A stretch of DNA of 37,837 nt from a virus: positions 1 to 37,837 of the IMG/VR virus record IMGVR_UViG_3300045999_010741, one strand, 5' to 3'. The position numbers and the translations under genes are program-made. Positions 16,143 through 24,661 of this stretch are shown piece after piece; position 1 is the first letter of the stretch, and every line of letters starts with the position of its first letter. The notes under the pieces were generated by a model, which saw only the letters and a list, made by a program, of their open reading frames with translations, searched no databases and had not been told where the DNA came from.

Positions 16143-17107
16143 TCTAAAAATTCATCTTCTTTCTTATCCAAGAACTCATCTTTATTATTAATATTATTAA
16201 ATTTAGGGCATCCAAGATATTTTCTTTTTTCTATTTTAAATCCTTTCATATCTTTAAATTTACCATCCAAGCTAGATTCTACGGCTTCACCTTTTTCATT
16301 CAATTTTACATAATATTCATAAGAGTCTCTATATGGACATCTCCAATTACCAATCCCACACATCCATTTATTTTTATCACTATCTATAGCAAAATTTGCT
16401 TTAGCAGAGTCTTCATTAAATTTATTAATATAATCATTAATATGTTCTAGATAATGCTCAAAGCCCTTAATCTGATCTTCTGTAAATTCAAGTTCTTGTA
16501 TTGGCTGTTTAGGAAATCTAAGAAATAAGAATCTTACAATAGGTTTAAGTTTTGGCCATAATTTTTTACTAGCTAAACTATACATCATAGCTTGAATATT
16601 AGCTTCAAGGTCATCTCCCCTAAATTTAGCCTTGGAGCTTTTATAGTCAATTATAACCATTTTATTTTTTGATTTAATAGGCTTATCAATAAAGCCCTTA
16701 ATATGGTATTTAGGGCTATCATTTTTAATTTCAAAAGCATATTCTGGAGATACGATCTCGCCATCTTTTTCGCCAAAGAAATCATGTTTTAAACCAACCA
16801 TAATCATCTGATCAAGAATCTCAAAATTTGATTCATCTAATCCGACTTTGGCTTTTAATTTTTTAACTAATCTTGTTATTTCTTTGCTACCTTTAATAGA
16901 ATTCTTTTTTATGATTTTAGTATAATGTGATTTATGCTTTGGATTCAAAAGAAGCTCAAAAACTGTGTGACATATCGTGCCTCTTAGCGCGCCATCATTT
17001 TGAGTCTGCGGAATCTTAGCGTGATAATTATTCCAATATACCCAAGAACAAGTCTCAAGCGTTTTGATTCTAGATGCGGATAATACTTTTAGAGATTGTT
17101 TTTCCAT
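16139..17107 (-). CDS. Cas4/RecB-like PD-(D/E)XK nuclease with Cys cluster
   Basis: A 322-residue protein. The motifs run in RecB/Cas4 order: LSASRIKTLETC (residues 9-20), RGTICHTVFELLL with H47, GFIDKPI with D141, IIDYKSS with D154 and K156, and QAMMYSLA with Q172. Cysteines at 20, 250, 257 and 300 (ETC, WMCGIGNWRC, LGC) match the four-Cys iron-sulfur arrangement of Cas4 and AddB nucleases. It probably acts on DNA ends in phage replication or recombination. It lies between primase and polymerase PHP genes and overlaps the primase by 19 bases. The C-terminus has a short duplicated DEFLD motif. No helicase domain is attached. Confidence 0.85.
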   Translation of the reverse strand: MEKQSLKVLSASRIKTLETCSWVYWNNYHAKIPQTQNDGALRGTICHTVFELLLNPKHKSHYTKIIKKNSIKGSKEITRLVKKLKAKVGLDESNFEILDQMIMVGLKHDFFGEKDGEIVSPEYAFEIKNDSPKYHIKGFIDKPIKSKNKMVIIDYKSSKAKFRGDDLEANIQAMMYSLASKKLWPKLKPIVRFLFLRFPKQPIQELEFTEDQIKGFEHYLEHINDYINKFNEDSAKANFAIDSDKNKWMCGIGNWRCPYRDSYEYYVKLNEKGEAVESSLDGKFKDMKGFKIEKRKYLGCPKFNNINNKDEFLDKKEDEFLD

Positions 17108-17994
17108 TGTAAAATTTCTTCTTTTGTCATTTCACCAAAATCTTTTCTTATTGGTAAAGCTATTTTAATTTGATTATCATCAAAGTATCTTTTTAATCTA
17201 GAATATATTTTTTCTGCACCAATATTACCTGCATTATTATTATTCGAATCATTATTTAAGCTTACATATATCTTTTTCGCGTCAATTTTAAGACAATAAT
17301 TTAATATAGTTAAACTAAGATTTGTGCCAAATGTAACCAATACATTCTTGATGCCAGCTTGCCATAGACTTAACATATCTCCAATACTCTCGACAAGTAT
17401 TACTTCCTTGAGATCTTCTATCATATTTTTATTTAAAAACAATGGATAGAGAAAATCATTCTTTTCTCCAAGATGTTTCCATTTAATTTTTGAAACATTA
17501 GTTACATCCCTGCCAGAAAAACCTATAATGTTATTATTAACATCAAATATTGGGAAAACATATCTATTCTTCATTTTGCCAGCTTTTCCAACTCCACCTT
17601 TAAATTCTATTAAGGTCTCGTCTTTAACGCCTCTCTTATTCCAGTATAGATTGTCTTTATCTAAATTAGATAATAAATTTAAATCAAATTTTTTTGTTGA
17701 TTTAATTAATGGTTTGGGCATCTCTTGAGGTTGATGAAAAGCAAAATTTTTATTTTTAAGCCATTCCTTACCTTTATTTGGATCTTCTAGCTTTAGTGTC
17801 ATGCTAATTAATGAGCTAAAATCCCCACTGATATTCTCTTTAAAATCAAACCAATGACCAGAGTCTTTATATATCTTTAAAACTGTATCATTATCACTGT
17901 CTCTATAAAGAGGTTTTGCTCTATACTCTTTACCATAATCTTTTAATTTATATCCGAGATCTGTTAAGATCTGATATACATTTACTTCGTCCAT
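17089..17994 (-). CDS. DnaG-like DNA primase (TOPRIM), Cys-less zinc-finger region
   Basis: A 301-residue protein. Residues 20-65 follow the layout of the DnaG zinc-binding domain (EYRAKPLYRDSDNDT, then GHWFDFKENISGDFSSLI) but contain none of its Cys ligands. Residues 115-170 form the RNA-polymerase-like part (YWNKRGVKDETLIEF, NRYVFPIFD). The TOPRIM core has VILVESIGD with E202, then YVSLNNDS where the usual DxD reads N247-N248-D249, and LPIRKDFGEM with D285. It should make RNA primers for the DnaB-type helicase. GAGG seven bases before the ATG gives the start, which overlaps the end of thyX. At half the size of bacterial DnaG it lacks a helicase-binding C-terminal domain. Confidence 0.85.
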   Translation of the reverse strand: MDEVNVYQILTDLGYKLKDYGKEYRAKPLYRDSDNDTVLKIYKDSGHWFDFKENISGDFSSLISMTLKLEDPNKGKEWLKNKNFAFHQPQEMPKPLIKSTKKFDLNLLSNLDKDNLYWNKRGVKDETLIEFKGGVGKAGKMKNRYVFPIFDVNNNIIGFSGRDVTNVSKIKWKHLGEKNDFLYPLFLNKNMIEDLKEVILVESIGDMLSLWQAGIKNVLVTFGTNLSLTILNYCLKIDAKKIYVSLNNDSNNNNAGNIGAEKIYSRLKRYFDDNQIKIALPIRKDFGEMTKEEILQWKNNL

Positions 17995-18638
17995 TCTAGT
18001 GCCTCGCTTATTGTAGGAAATTCTTTAACAAATATTTTTTTACATCTTTCAGCGATCTCTCTATGTTCTTTTTGAGTATTTTGTTCGGTTCTTAAGTCAA
18101 TGTAATGAATCCAGCTTCTTAATGAGCCTTTCATGTACATTGTGGTTTGTGTTGTTAAGGGTAATATCATTCTGGCGACTTCCTTTGCGACACCATTCTC
18201 TATCATAGTTTCATAACAATGTTGAGATAAAGACAATGACTCTACTAACAATTCATTAACTTTATCATATGCATCTGTACCTATTGGCATTAATTTTTCA
18301 CCAACTTGTCTATTTTTATCTCCCTGCAAACGAAGTTCAATATCTTCAAACTCATTTGCGATACTATATCTTTGGCTAAATTCTTGAAAACTAAATGATC
18401 TATGCCTAAGAATCTGAGCGGCAATACCACGGCTAGTTTTGATTTCAACACACATATCAACTAGTTCAAATGGACTCCAATGCTTGTGCTTTATTAAAAA
18501 CTTTAAAAGTTTTGGAGCAGTTTCTGTATTCATCTGATTAGATGGATTACTAACTCTTGCACAAAATGCGACAAGATCTTCGGCATTTTTAATTCCTTTA
18601 ATTTCTGGTTTTGTTATTGATATTAATTCTACGTTCAT
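17982..18638 (-). CDS. thyX: Flavin-dependent thymidylate synthase ThyX
   Basis: A 218-residue protein. The ThyX signature RHRx7S is at residues 78-88 (RHRSFSFQEFS), followed by QRY. WIHYIDLRTEQNTQKEHREIA near residue 177 supplies the dUMP-binding Arg region. It converts dUMP to dTMP using FAD and methylenetetrahydrofolate, supplying thymidylate for an AT-rich genome. GGAG seven bases before the ATG is a strong ribosome-binding site. The start overlaps the helicase gene end by four bases and its own end overlaps the primase gene by 13. The length is typical of the family. Confidence 0.97.
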   Translation of the reverse strand: MNVELISITKPEIKGIKNAEDLVAFCARVSNPSNQMNTETAPKLLKFLIKHKHWSPFELVDMCVEIKTSRGIAAQILRHRSFSFQEFSQRYSIANEFEDIELRLQGDKNRQVGEKLMPIGTDAYDKVNELLVESLSLSQHCYETMIENGVAKEVARMILPLTTQTTMYMKGSLRSWIHYIDLRTEQNTQKEHREIAERCKKIFVKEFPTISEALEWTK

Positions 18639-20119
18639 AATAATTCTCCATCATTTGCATTTTGATCGGTGAGTTCATATTGTTCTCTTTGTCTTTCTGC
18701 CACATCTCTTAAAGATCCGCGTTCTTCAATATTAAAGTTAGATACTTGATAATTTAGATAATTTTGCGCCCAAATCTCTTTACCAGCAGAATCCAGTCTC
18801 CTGACTAGATCTTGATGTCCAGCTGCGTCTTTGCCTTGAAATCTAGTTTTTGTTGGAATTAATTTATGTGTTCCAAACGCTTGACCATCAAGCGTAACTT
18901 CATCAAGAGTTTTCCTTCTAAAGATTGCTACGAATGATGCAAACCATTGAAGTCTATCTGATAGAGAGATTACAGAACTATCATCAACAACATTATTAGA
19001 GTTACGATTAAAATTCTCTCCTGTTCGATTTAACTGCATCGCGGTAATGATTGGGCAATGTATTTCTTCGGATATCCTTTTTAATTTATCAATCTTATCG
19101 CCAATCGCTTGATGCTCTGCCCAGTTTTGACCAACTTTTTCTCCAGTTAATTTTATGTAATCGTAAGCGATCATCGCCTGATTTCCTCTACCAACTTTAG
19201 AAAGATACCATCTACGAATAATTGAACAGACTTGATCAATGTTTTTATTTCCTACGTGATAATGAAAATATTCATAAGTCTTAACTTTCGCCCAAGCAGC
19301 TCTAACTTTTCTAGTCATCTCTTCATTTTTACGCCAATTACCTGTTTCTAAATACCAGACTGGTACATCCGTTAAAGACGCAACCATTCTCAATTGGATA
19401 TCTACAGTCTGCATTTCTGTATCAAGAATTAAAGTTTTTGTTTTATTCTTCGGATTAATTGATGTTTTAAAACAAATGTCATTTAACCATGTTGATTTTC
19501 CTTGACCTGGACGACTTGCAATTGCATAAATATTTCCATTCTTTAAACCTCCATACATCCTATTAAATTCTGAATATGGAGTAATTAATCCCGTATCTTC
19601 TTTTGGCGAGTTTCCTATCTCTTCAACCAAGTCTTCAACTTCAGCAAATATATTAGTAGGCATGTCATTCTCTGAATATGCAGATATTTTCTTATTATAG
19701 ATTTGATCTATTTTACCAATAATATCATCTATTGAATCTTCTGAATTTTTATTTATATATTCTTTCAGCTTATCAGCAGTTTGAGATATTTCTCTGCGTA
19801 TTCTTAATTTAATTAGTTCTTTACAGGCATTTAATGTTGCTTCTTCTGTAATCTGCGAGAAACTTAGATTATCAATATAATCAAAGATATTAATCTCATC
19901 TTTAAATGATATACCTAGATTTTTAATCTTTTCTGCTAATAAAACCTTATCTACATTTTCGCCCTTATGTTTTATATTTTTGAATACAGAATATATCGAT
20001 GAGTGAACATCATTATAAAAATCATTTTCGGTTAAAAAGACATCAATATCCGCAAACAAATCTTGATGCTTTAAAAGCCCGCTTAACACATGCCTTTCTA
20101 CTTGTAGAGAATAAATCAT
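18635..20119 (-). CDS. dnaB: DnaB-family replicative DNA helicase
   Basis: A 494-residue protein. Residues 1-110 are the DnaB N-terminal domain (VERHVLSGLLKHQDLFADI). The RecA-like core follows: Walker A ASRPGQGKST at 201-210, LILDTEM at 230-237, Walker B MIAYDYIKL at 316-324, and the MQLNR motif at 361-365. It should unwind the fork as a hexamer together with the nearby primase. The first gene of its transcription unit, it is followed by thyX with a 4-base overlap. No Shine-Dalgarno sequence precedes the ATG; a promoter-like element ends 10 bases upstream. Confidence 0.95.
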   Translation of the reverse strand: MIYSLQVERHVLSGLLKHQDLFADIDVFLTENDFYNDVHSSIYSVFKNIKHKGENVDKVLLAEKIKNLGISFKDEINIFDYIDNLSFSQITEEATLNACKELIKLRIRREISQTADKLKEYINKNSEDSIDDIIGKIDQIYNKKISAYSENDMPTNIFAEVEDLVEEIGNSPKEDTGLITPYSEFNRMYGGLKNGNIYAIASRPGQGKSTWLNDICFKTSINPKNKTKTLILDTEMQTVDIQLRMVASLTDVPVWYLETGNWRKNEEMTRKVRAAWAKVKTYEYFHYHVGNKNIDQVCSIIRRWYLSKVGRGNQAMIAYDYIKLTGEKVGQNWAEHQAIGDKIDKLKRISEEIHCPIITAMQLNRTGENFNRNSNNVVDDSSVISLSDRLQWFASFVAIFRRKTLDEVTLDGQAFGTHKLIPTKTRFQGKDAAGHQDLVRRLDSAGKEIWAQNYLNYQVSNFNIEERGSLRDVAERQREQYELTDQNANDGELL

Positions 20120-20129
20120 TCAGTATTAG

Positions 20130-20158
20130 ATGATACCAAAGTAAAAATTAAAAGTCAA
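20130..20158 (-). promoter_or_regulatory. Promoter candidate for the helicase unit
   Basis: On the minus strand, TTGACT (20158-20153), a 17-base spacer and TATCAT (20135-20130) are followed by ten bases and the ATG at 20119. This is the longest gap in the replication block (20120-20167). Confidence 0.6.
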
Positions 20159-20167
20159 GTATTTTAA

Positions 20168-20440
20168 TTACTTTTCTTCTGTATCGTCTTCGTCTTCTAT
20201 ATTTTTTCTTGCAATTAAATCCGTTGTCGCTTCTAAATTTAGTTGATCTATGCTTTGACTCCACATATTTGCATAATACAATAAAGCCATAGCATTTATT
20301 TGATTATCAAATTTTGTAAATACTTGAGGTTCTCCATTTGCCGAAAAATTAAATAAAATATATCCGCCGAAACTACATTCATCGATCTGTTTTAGAAGTG
20401 ATTCTGGTACTTTAAATTTTTTCTTATTAGTCACTACCAT
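20168..20440 (-). CDS. Small acidic-tailed protein of unknown function
   Basis: A 90-residue protein that I do not recognise. It begins MVVTNKKKFKVPESLLKQID, has a strand pair (GGYILFNFSANGEPQVFTKF), a helix (NAMALLYYANMWSQSIDQLN) and an acidic end (NIEDEDDTEEK). It lies nine bases downstream of the small nuclease gene, with no visible Shine-Dalgarno sequence, and is the last gene of the recA unit. The acidic tail hints at protein-protein interaction. No function is assigned. Confidence 0.55.
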   Translation of the reverse strand: MVVTNKKKFKVPESLLKQIDECSFGGYILFNFSANGEPQVFTKFDNQINAMALLYYANMWSQSIDQLNLEATTDLIARKNIEDEDDTEEK

Positions 20441-20449
20441 TTTTTACAC

Positions 20450-20869
20450 TTAAATAATAAGAATTCCACATTTTTCTTCTATATATTGTGGTGAGATATG
20501 CTTTAAATCATCTTCATACAATTCTAAGAATTTAAATTCATTCATCTCTAGCCATTTTTCTTTTTTTACATCTCTTTTTATACTTTGAAGATATTTTAAT
20601 CTAGAATTATCATGAAAAAATTTATTAAATGATTCATGTTGACCACCCTGTATCTCCACGGCAATCTTTTTTGTTGCATTTAATATATCAACTTTAAGCA
20701 TCGTGCCATAGACAGGAAATTCTTCATAAACAATATGATTTTTCCAGTAAGGATAAAAGAATTGCTTAAATTTAAACTGTAATTTACTACGACTTTTACC
20801 TTCCCAATCTATTAGATTTCTTCTTACGTTTTTATTAACGAATTTGCCGTTAATATTCAATAACCTCAT
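20450..20869 (-). CDS. Small PD-(D/E)XK-like nuclease (Vsr/DUF559-like)
   Basis: A 139-residue protein. The pattern VYEEFPV, MLKVDIL (D61), KIAVEIQGGQHE (E72 and Q74, H78) and then RDVKKEKWLEMNEFKFLELYEDD fits the Vsr-like/DUF559 branch of PD-(D/E)XK nucleases, in which Lys of the ExK motif can be Gln. The start overlaps the recA stop (ATGA at 20866-20869), so it is translated with RecA. It may resolve or nick recombination intermediates. A homing-type nuclease is an alternative, but the close coupling to recA makes that less likely. Confidence 0.7.
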   Translation of the reverse strand: MRLLNINGKFVNKNVRRNLIDWEGKSRSKLQFKFKQFFYPYWKNHIVYEEFPVYGTMLKVDILNATKKIAVEIQGGQHESFNKFFHDNSRLKYLQSIKRDVKKEKWLEMNEFKFLELYEDDLKHISPQYIEEKCGILII

Positions 20870-22008
20870 GACGCAAGAGTTTTAATAAATTTATTATAAA
20901 AATATTCTGTAATCTCTTTATTTTCTTCAAGGTATAGTCTGAGGTTGTCTATGCCTTGATGTTGCTTTTTAAGCTCAATATTAGATTTTTTAAGTTCATC
21001 TATAATTTCATCAGAGAATGTAACCCATGCACCTTTTGCAGTTGCAAACTCCCATGAAAGAATTTGATCTATTACTTCATATTCTTTCCAAACGGAAGAT
21101 CCTTCTTTCCTACCATATTTGATTGGATACTGTACTTTAGAATTCGTGGATTCATTTGTAGATTTTTTGATTGCAATTTTTACATTATGTCCAATAATTT
21201 TATTTTTGACTGGATCATATTTTTCATTTGGCTTTTCAAGAATAAGATCCTTATTGTAACGTGGTTCAAATTCAAGAATCCAATTTGCAAAATGTAGTAA
21301 TGCATTACCGCCAGTAGCTGTAGTTTGTCTTACTTCCTTATTAGCAGCATAAGGATCGAGTTTAATATCTGAGCGGACTTGACTAATAAAGATAGCCATA
21401 TGACCACGTTTTGATAATGCGAGCGAGATCTTCTTCATCAACATTGAAGATATAACTGCTCCACCAGCGACTTTAGTTGCTTCACTTAGGGTTTTATCTT
21501 TGTCACCTTTAGTTACAAGACCATCAACTGAATCTAAAATAAATATATATCTTTTATCTTCATCGTTTGATTGAATTAAGTCTTTCATCAATTCAGATAC
21601 TGTCTCGAATATATTGCATTCAAAAACAAAGCATGTACCATCAACCCATTCTTTAGGGTCAGTTACAAATTTAATACCTGATCTATCTTTAATCTCCTTA
21701 CTAAGGCGACCTTCCGCTTTAAAAAGCAAAGCCCTTGAGGAATCTACTGTCTTAAGAAAGTTCTTGGCTACCTCTAGTGCTTCTGAGGTCTTACCTCCTT
21801 CATTCATCCCAATAAATCTGTGTAAGCCTGGACATAGACCACCGCTAGTAGCGATATCTAGATTAAGACTACCAGTAGATACTTTATAATAAATTTCATC
21901 TTCAAAATTATAATGATCTTCTTTATTATCTTTTAAAAATGATAATAATCTATCTGATGCAGATGGACCAGATGTTTGAGTAATTTCTTCTTTAGATTTT
22001 TTTGGCAT
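20866..22008 (-). CDS. RecA/UvsX-type recombinase
   Basis: A 380-residue protein. The P-loop reads GMNEGGKT at residues 67-74, where bacterial RecA has GPESSGKT. Also visible are KAEGRLSKE near 97-105 (catalytic Glu region), Walker B FILDS at 156-160, and the DNA-binding L2 segment with ISQVRSDI and ATGGNALLHFANW near 208-243. It should form filaments on ssDNA and catalyse strand exchange. The C-terminal 130 residues diverge from bacterial RecA, and no acidic RecA tail is present. The altered P-loop and short form suggest a phage lineage. The small nuclease follows with a 4-base overlap. Confidence 0.92.
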   Translation of the reverse strand: MPKKSKEEITQTSGPSASDRLLSFLKDNKEDHYNFEDEIYYKVSTGSLNLDIATSGGLCPGLHRFIGMNEGGKTSEALEVAKNFLKTVDSSRALLFKAEGRLSKEIKDRSGIKFVTDPKEWVDGTCFVFECNIFETVSELMKDLIQSNDEDKRYIFILDSVDGLVTKGDKDKTLSEATKVAGGAVISSMLMKKISLALSKRGHMAIFISQVRSDIKLDPYAANKEVRQTTATGGNALLHFANWILEFEPRYNKDLILEKPNEKYDPVKNKIIGHNVKIAIKKSTNESTNSKVQYPIKYGRKEGSSVWKEYEVIDQILSWEFATAKGAWVTFSDEIIDELKKSNIELKKQHQGIDNLRLYLEENKEITEYFYNKFIKTLAS

Positions 22009-22014
22009 AAATAT

Positions 22015-22043
22015 ATCTTATCACTTATTTGTGTTATTTGCAA
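22015..22043 (-). promoter_or_regulatory. Weak promoter candidate for the recA unit
   Basis: On the minus strand, TTGCAA (22043-22038), a 17-base spacer and TAAGAT (22020-22015) are followed by six bases and the ATG at 22008. Each box matches consensus at four of six positions; the geometry is the same as at the stronger sites. Confidence 0.35.
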
Positions 22044-22890
22044 GAGTATTTTGTAATAAAAGTTCTTTATCTTCGACAATATTTTGCTCTTTATCTGCTT
22101 CTTCGAATAATTGAATCGTTCTATAATTATCAGTCGGAGATTGAATACTCTTTAATTCATAATTCAAAGAAGGCGAAAACCAACTGGCATTTGGTGGGGC
22201 AAAGCAATTTACATCTGTTTTAGACAAGTTTTTCATCCATTTCTCTTTTGATTGTAGTCTATAGTGGTTTAATCTGAACAACGAAGTATTCAGAAAGTGA
22301 GGGTCGCGATAAAATATATTTTTACTACTATTCTTTTTCGCGTTGCATAAATGTATGCCAAACTCTTCAATTTCAGATGTTAAACATATATATTTTAATT
22401 GGCAATAATTTTTAATAAAATCTATGCTCTTCTCATCAATACTCTGTCTCTTAGTAAACGAGTCTACTATTTTCTCTGGTTGTTTTATATGACCATTACT
22501 ACCAAATAATATAGAAGGAATATAATAGATAGAGATATTATCTTTTTCCATTAATGATATTGGTAAAGATAGACCTTTGCCTATTGGACTCCATATATAT
22601 TCATCTATGTCACACACGATGAACCATTTAATATCATTTTTAATCAAATTAAAGAAATTATTATATATTATATACTGTCTATTTATAAAGTTTAGATTTA
22701 CTTTTACGTCGAATAATGTAATAAGATTTAATTTAACATATGGATTTAGAACTTCTAAATAATTATCGCTACTACCATCATTTATAAGATAGAAGTGTTC
22801 TATTCCTCTTTCTAGATAATGATTGATCCATTCAGTTAAATATGGAGCTTCGTCTTTAAATATTGCTCCTAGCGCAAGATTATATTTCAT
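22021..22890 (-). CDS. GT-A glycosyltransferase (GT92 / Glyco_tranf_2_4-like)
   Basis: A 289-residue protein opening with LALGAIFKDEAPYLTEWINHYLERGI and FYLINDGSSD, the hallmark of GT92-like and Glyco_tranf_2_4 enzymes. The metal-binding DxD is in CDIDEY near residue 94. HYRLQSKEKWMKN near residue 232 matches the family's C-terminal segment. It should transfer a sugar from a nucleotide donor. No membrane segment is visible. It is the last gene of the sugar block before recA, and its start overlaps the preceding gene by four bases. Confidence 0.8.
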   Translation of the reverse strand: MKYNLALGAIFKDEAPYLTEWINHYLERGIEHFYLINDGSSDNYLEVLNPYVKLNLITLFDVKVNLNFINRQYIIYNNFFNLIKNDIKWFIVCDIDEYIWSPIGKGLSLPISLMEKDNISIYYIPSILFGSNGHIKQPEKIVDSFTKRQSIDEKSIDFIKNYCQLKYICLTSEIEEFGIHLCNAKKNSSKNIFYRDPHFLNTSLFRLNHYRLQSKEKWMKNLSKTDVNCFAPPNASWFSPSLNYELKSIQSPTDNYRTIQLFEEADKEQNIVEDKELLLQNTLANNTNK

Positions 22891-23231
22891 TTTTGTTTTA
22901 TAAAATCTAAGATGGTTTTAGGTTTTACAATTATAGTTTTATCTTCTTGAACTTTTTGCGATTCAAGTTGTATAGTCCTTTTTTCTAGATTAAGATTAAA
23001 CATCTCATATTCTTTTATTAAGAAAGCTTTTCCTTCTGGTTTAATAAACCACGCAAGAGACGGCGGAGGACTTCCTAAATCTTGAAGATTTTCCCAAAAA
23101 TCAAACGAATTAAATTTCTTTATTAATTTCTGAGCAATTTTTATTTCTCTTGGCCAGTTAATATTACCCTTAACAAATTTTTTTACAATCATTTGGCATA
23201 ATTTATGGTTTACTGATTTATTTTTCGTCAT
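22887..23231 (-). CDS. Small unknown protein in sugar operon
   Basis: A 114-residue protein that I do not recognise. It begins with a basic helical part (HKLCQMIVKKFVKGNINWPREIKIAQKL in outline), then GSPPPSLAWFIKPEGKAFL near residues 53-71, and ends in a Lys-rich segment. It overlaps both neighbours (14 bases upstream, 4 downstream). AAGG stands only two bases before the ATG, so coupling is the more likely way it is translated. No function is assigned. Confidence 0.55.
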   Translation of the reverse strand: MTKNKSVNHKLCQMIVKKFVKGNINWPREIKIAQKLIKKFNSFDFWENLQDLGSPPPSLAWFIKPEGKAFLIKEYEMFNLNLEKRTIQLESQKVQEDKTIIVKPKTILDFIKQK

Positions 23232-23625
23232 GACCTTCTAATGCGCCTCTTTTCCTTAATTCCTGTTCTCCTGTTCCTTTAGTTAGAATATCATATTCTG
23301 GTTTTAGTATTTTTGCAATATTTATTAATTCTTCTTTATTCATACCTTGTGGAAGGTTTAAATAACCACCTTCATATACTCCTCCTACATGGCTTAATCC
23401 ATCTCCTTTATTTGAAGGAAAAAAAACTAAACGATATTTATTATAGTAATTTATTGATTGTAGATATTTTTCAGTAGGAGTTTTTTCGCTATTTGGCCAA
23501 GGAGTAGAGCAGATTGGACATTTTTTAGCGTTTTTGCCCGTACAATTTTTAGCATAACCATGCTTATATTTAAATAAATTTTTGAACCAGAATATAAATT
23601 CAAATTTAAATCTTTGAAATGTCAT
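23218..23625 (-). CDS. Small Cys-containing unknown protein in sugar operon
   Basis: A 135-residue protein. A TTG at 23631 could start it, but the ATG at 23625 is preferred because AATGG then lies at a usable distance. It begins with a basic aromatic stretch (FKFEFIFWFKNLFKYKHGY), followed by CTGKNAKKCPIC (three Cys, possibly a partial zinc site) and YLNLPQGMNKEELINIAKIL. It overlaps gmd by 20 bases. I cannot assign a function, and the aromatic N-terminus is too charged for a clear membrane helix. Confidence 0.5.
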   Translation of the reverse strand: MTFQRFKFEFIFWFKNLFKYKHGYAKNCTGKNAKKCPICSTPWPNSEKTPTEKYLQSINYYNKYRLVFFPSNKGDGLSHVGGVYEGGYLNLPQGMNKEELINIAKILKPEYDILTKGTGEQELRKRGALEGHDEK

Positions 23626-24661
23626 TTTCAACCATTCTTTTAATCAAATTATCAAAAGAATTTTCTGGTTTCCATCCTAGTTCATTTCTTGCTTCTGTCG
23701 AATCTCCAAGCAATAGATCAACTTCTGCTGGTCTGTAAAATCTTGGATTTATTTTAACAAGAATTTTCGATTGTACATATCCATCTAGTACTAGATAATC
23801 TGGCAGTACTAAGGCTTCTTCTTCTTTTTCTCCTACCCAATGGAATTCATTAATCCCTGCGAATTTAAAAGATTTCTCTACAAATTCTCGAACCGAATGA
23901 GTTTCATTTGAAGATAGAATATATTCTTTTGGTTTTTCTTGATTTAACATCAACCATATACCCCTAATAAAATCTTCGGCATGACTCCAATCTCTTTTTG
24001 AATCAAGATTTCCTAGTTCTAAAGGTTCAAAAGGTAATTTATTTTGAATACTCTTATGAATTCTTGCCACATTTTGCGTGATTTTTCTTGTGACAAATTC
24101 TTCGCCTCTCCTCTCGCTTTCATGATTATATAATATTGAATGAATTGCAAAAAGATTATAAGATTCTCTATATACTTTTGTTATATGCCTTGCCGCAGCT
24201 TTGGCTGCTCCATATGGACTTCTTGGGCGTATTGGATGTTTTAAATCTTGAGGGCTATAGAGTACATCTCCCATCTCTTCACTAGATCCAGCGGAATAAA
24301 ATCTACAATTAGGAGCATATTTTCTAATTGCCTCCAAGCATCTTAGAACTCCTAAAGCTGTTGCGTCAAAAGTTTGTAAAGGTATTTGCCAACTGCTTCC
24401 TACAAAAGACTGAGCTGCAAAATTAATAAAATAATCTGGTTGAATTTGACTTACCAATTCATCTAAGGAGTTGCTATCTGAGAGATCGCCTATAACCATC
24501 TTAAATCTTGGATTGTCAAGATTATGCTTAATATTTTCTAGATTAGGATTAGAAGACCTTCTTCTGATTCCATATATCATATTATTAGTATTTTTCAACA
24601 AATAGTCTACCATATAAGACCCGTCTTGACCTGTTACTCCTGTAATTATTATTTTTTTCAT
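23606..24661 (-). CDS. gmd: GDP-mannose 4,6-dehydratase
   Basis: A 351-residue extended SDR enzyme. The NADP-binding motif TGVTGQDG is at residues 7-14. GIRRRSS (31-37) is typical for Gmd. SSEEMG at 126-131 and Y150xxxK154 form the catalytic set. NHESERRGEEFVTRKIT, GNLDSKRDWSHAEDF and RPAEVDLLLGD are signature Gmd segments for GDP-mannose binding. It converts GDP-mannose to GDP-4-keto-6-deoxymannose. The ColD-like gene two genes upstream would use that product. The start overlaps the 112-residue gene by four bases. Confidence 0.97.
   Translation of the reverse strand: MKKIIITGVTGQDGSYMVDYLLKNTNNMIYGIRRRSSNPNLENIKHNLDNPRFKMVIGDLSDSNSLDELVSQIQPDYFINFAAQSFVGSSWQIPLQTFDATALGVLRCLEAIRKYAPNCRFYSAGSSEEMGDVLYSPQDLKHPIRPRSPYGAAKAAARHITKVYRESYNLFAIHSILYNHESERRGEEFVTRKITQNVARIHKSIQNKLPFEPLELGNLDSKRDWSHAEDFIRGIWLMLNQEKPKEYILSSNETHSVREFVEKSFKFAGINEFHWVGEKEEEALVLPDYLVLDGYVQSKILVKINPRFYRPAEVDLLLGDSTEARNELGWKPENSFDNLIKRMVENDISKI

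Noticed and set aside
17982-18638. DNA base hypermodification pathway based on ThyX plus glycosyltransferases
   Set aside because: No hydroxymethylase, base-specific kinase or known DNA glucosyltransferase motif is seen; ThyX alone only makes dTMP.
22029-22762. Plus-strand short frames opposite the GT92-like gene and others in the sugar block
   Set aside because: They are shadows of well-supported minus-strand genes, with low-complexity Tyr/Phe/Ile-rich translations.
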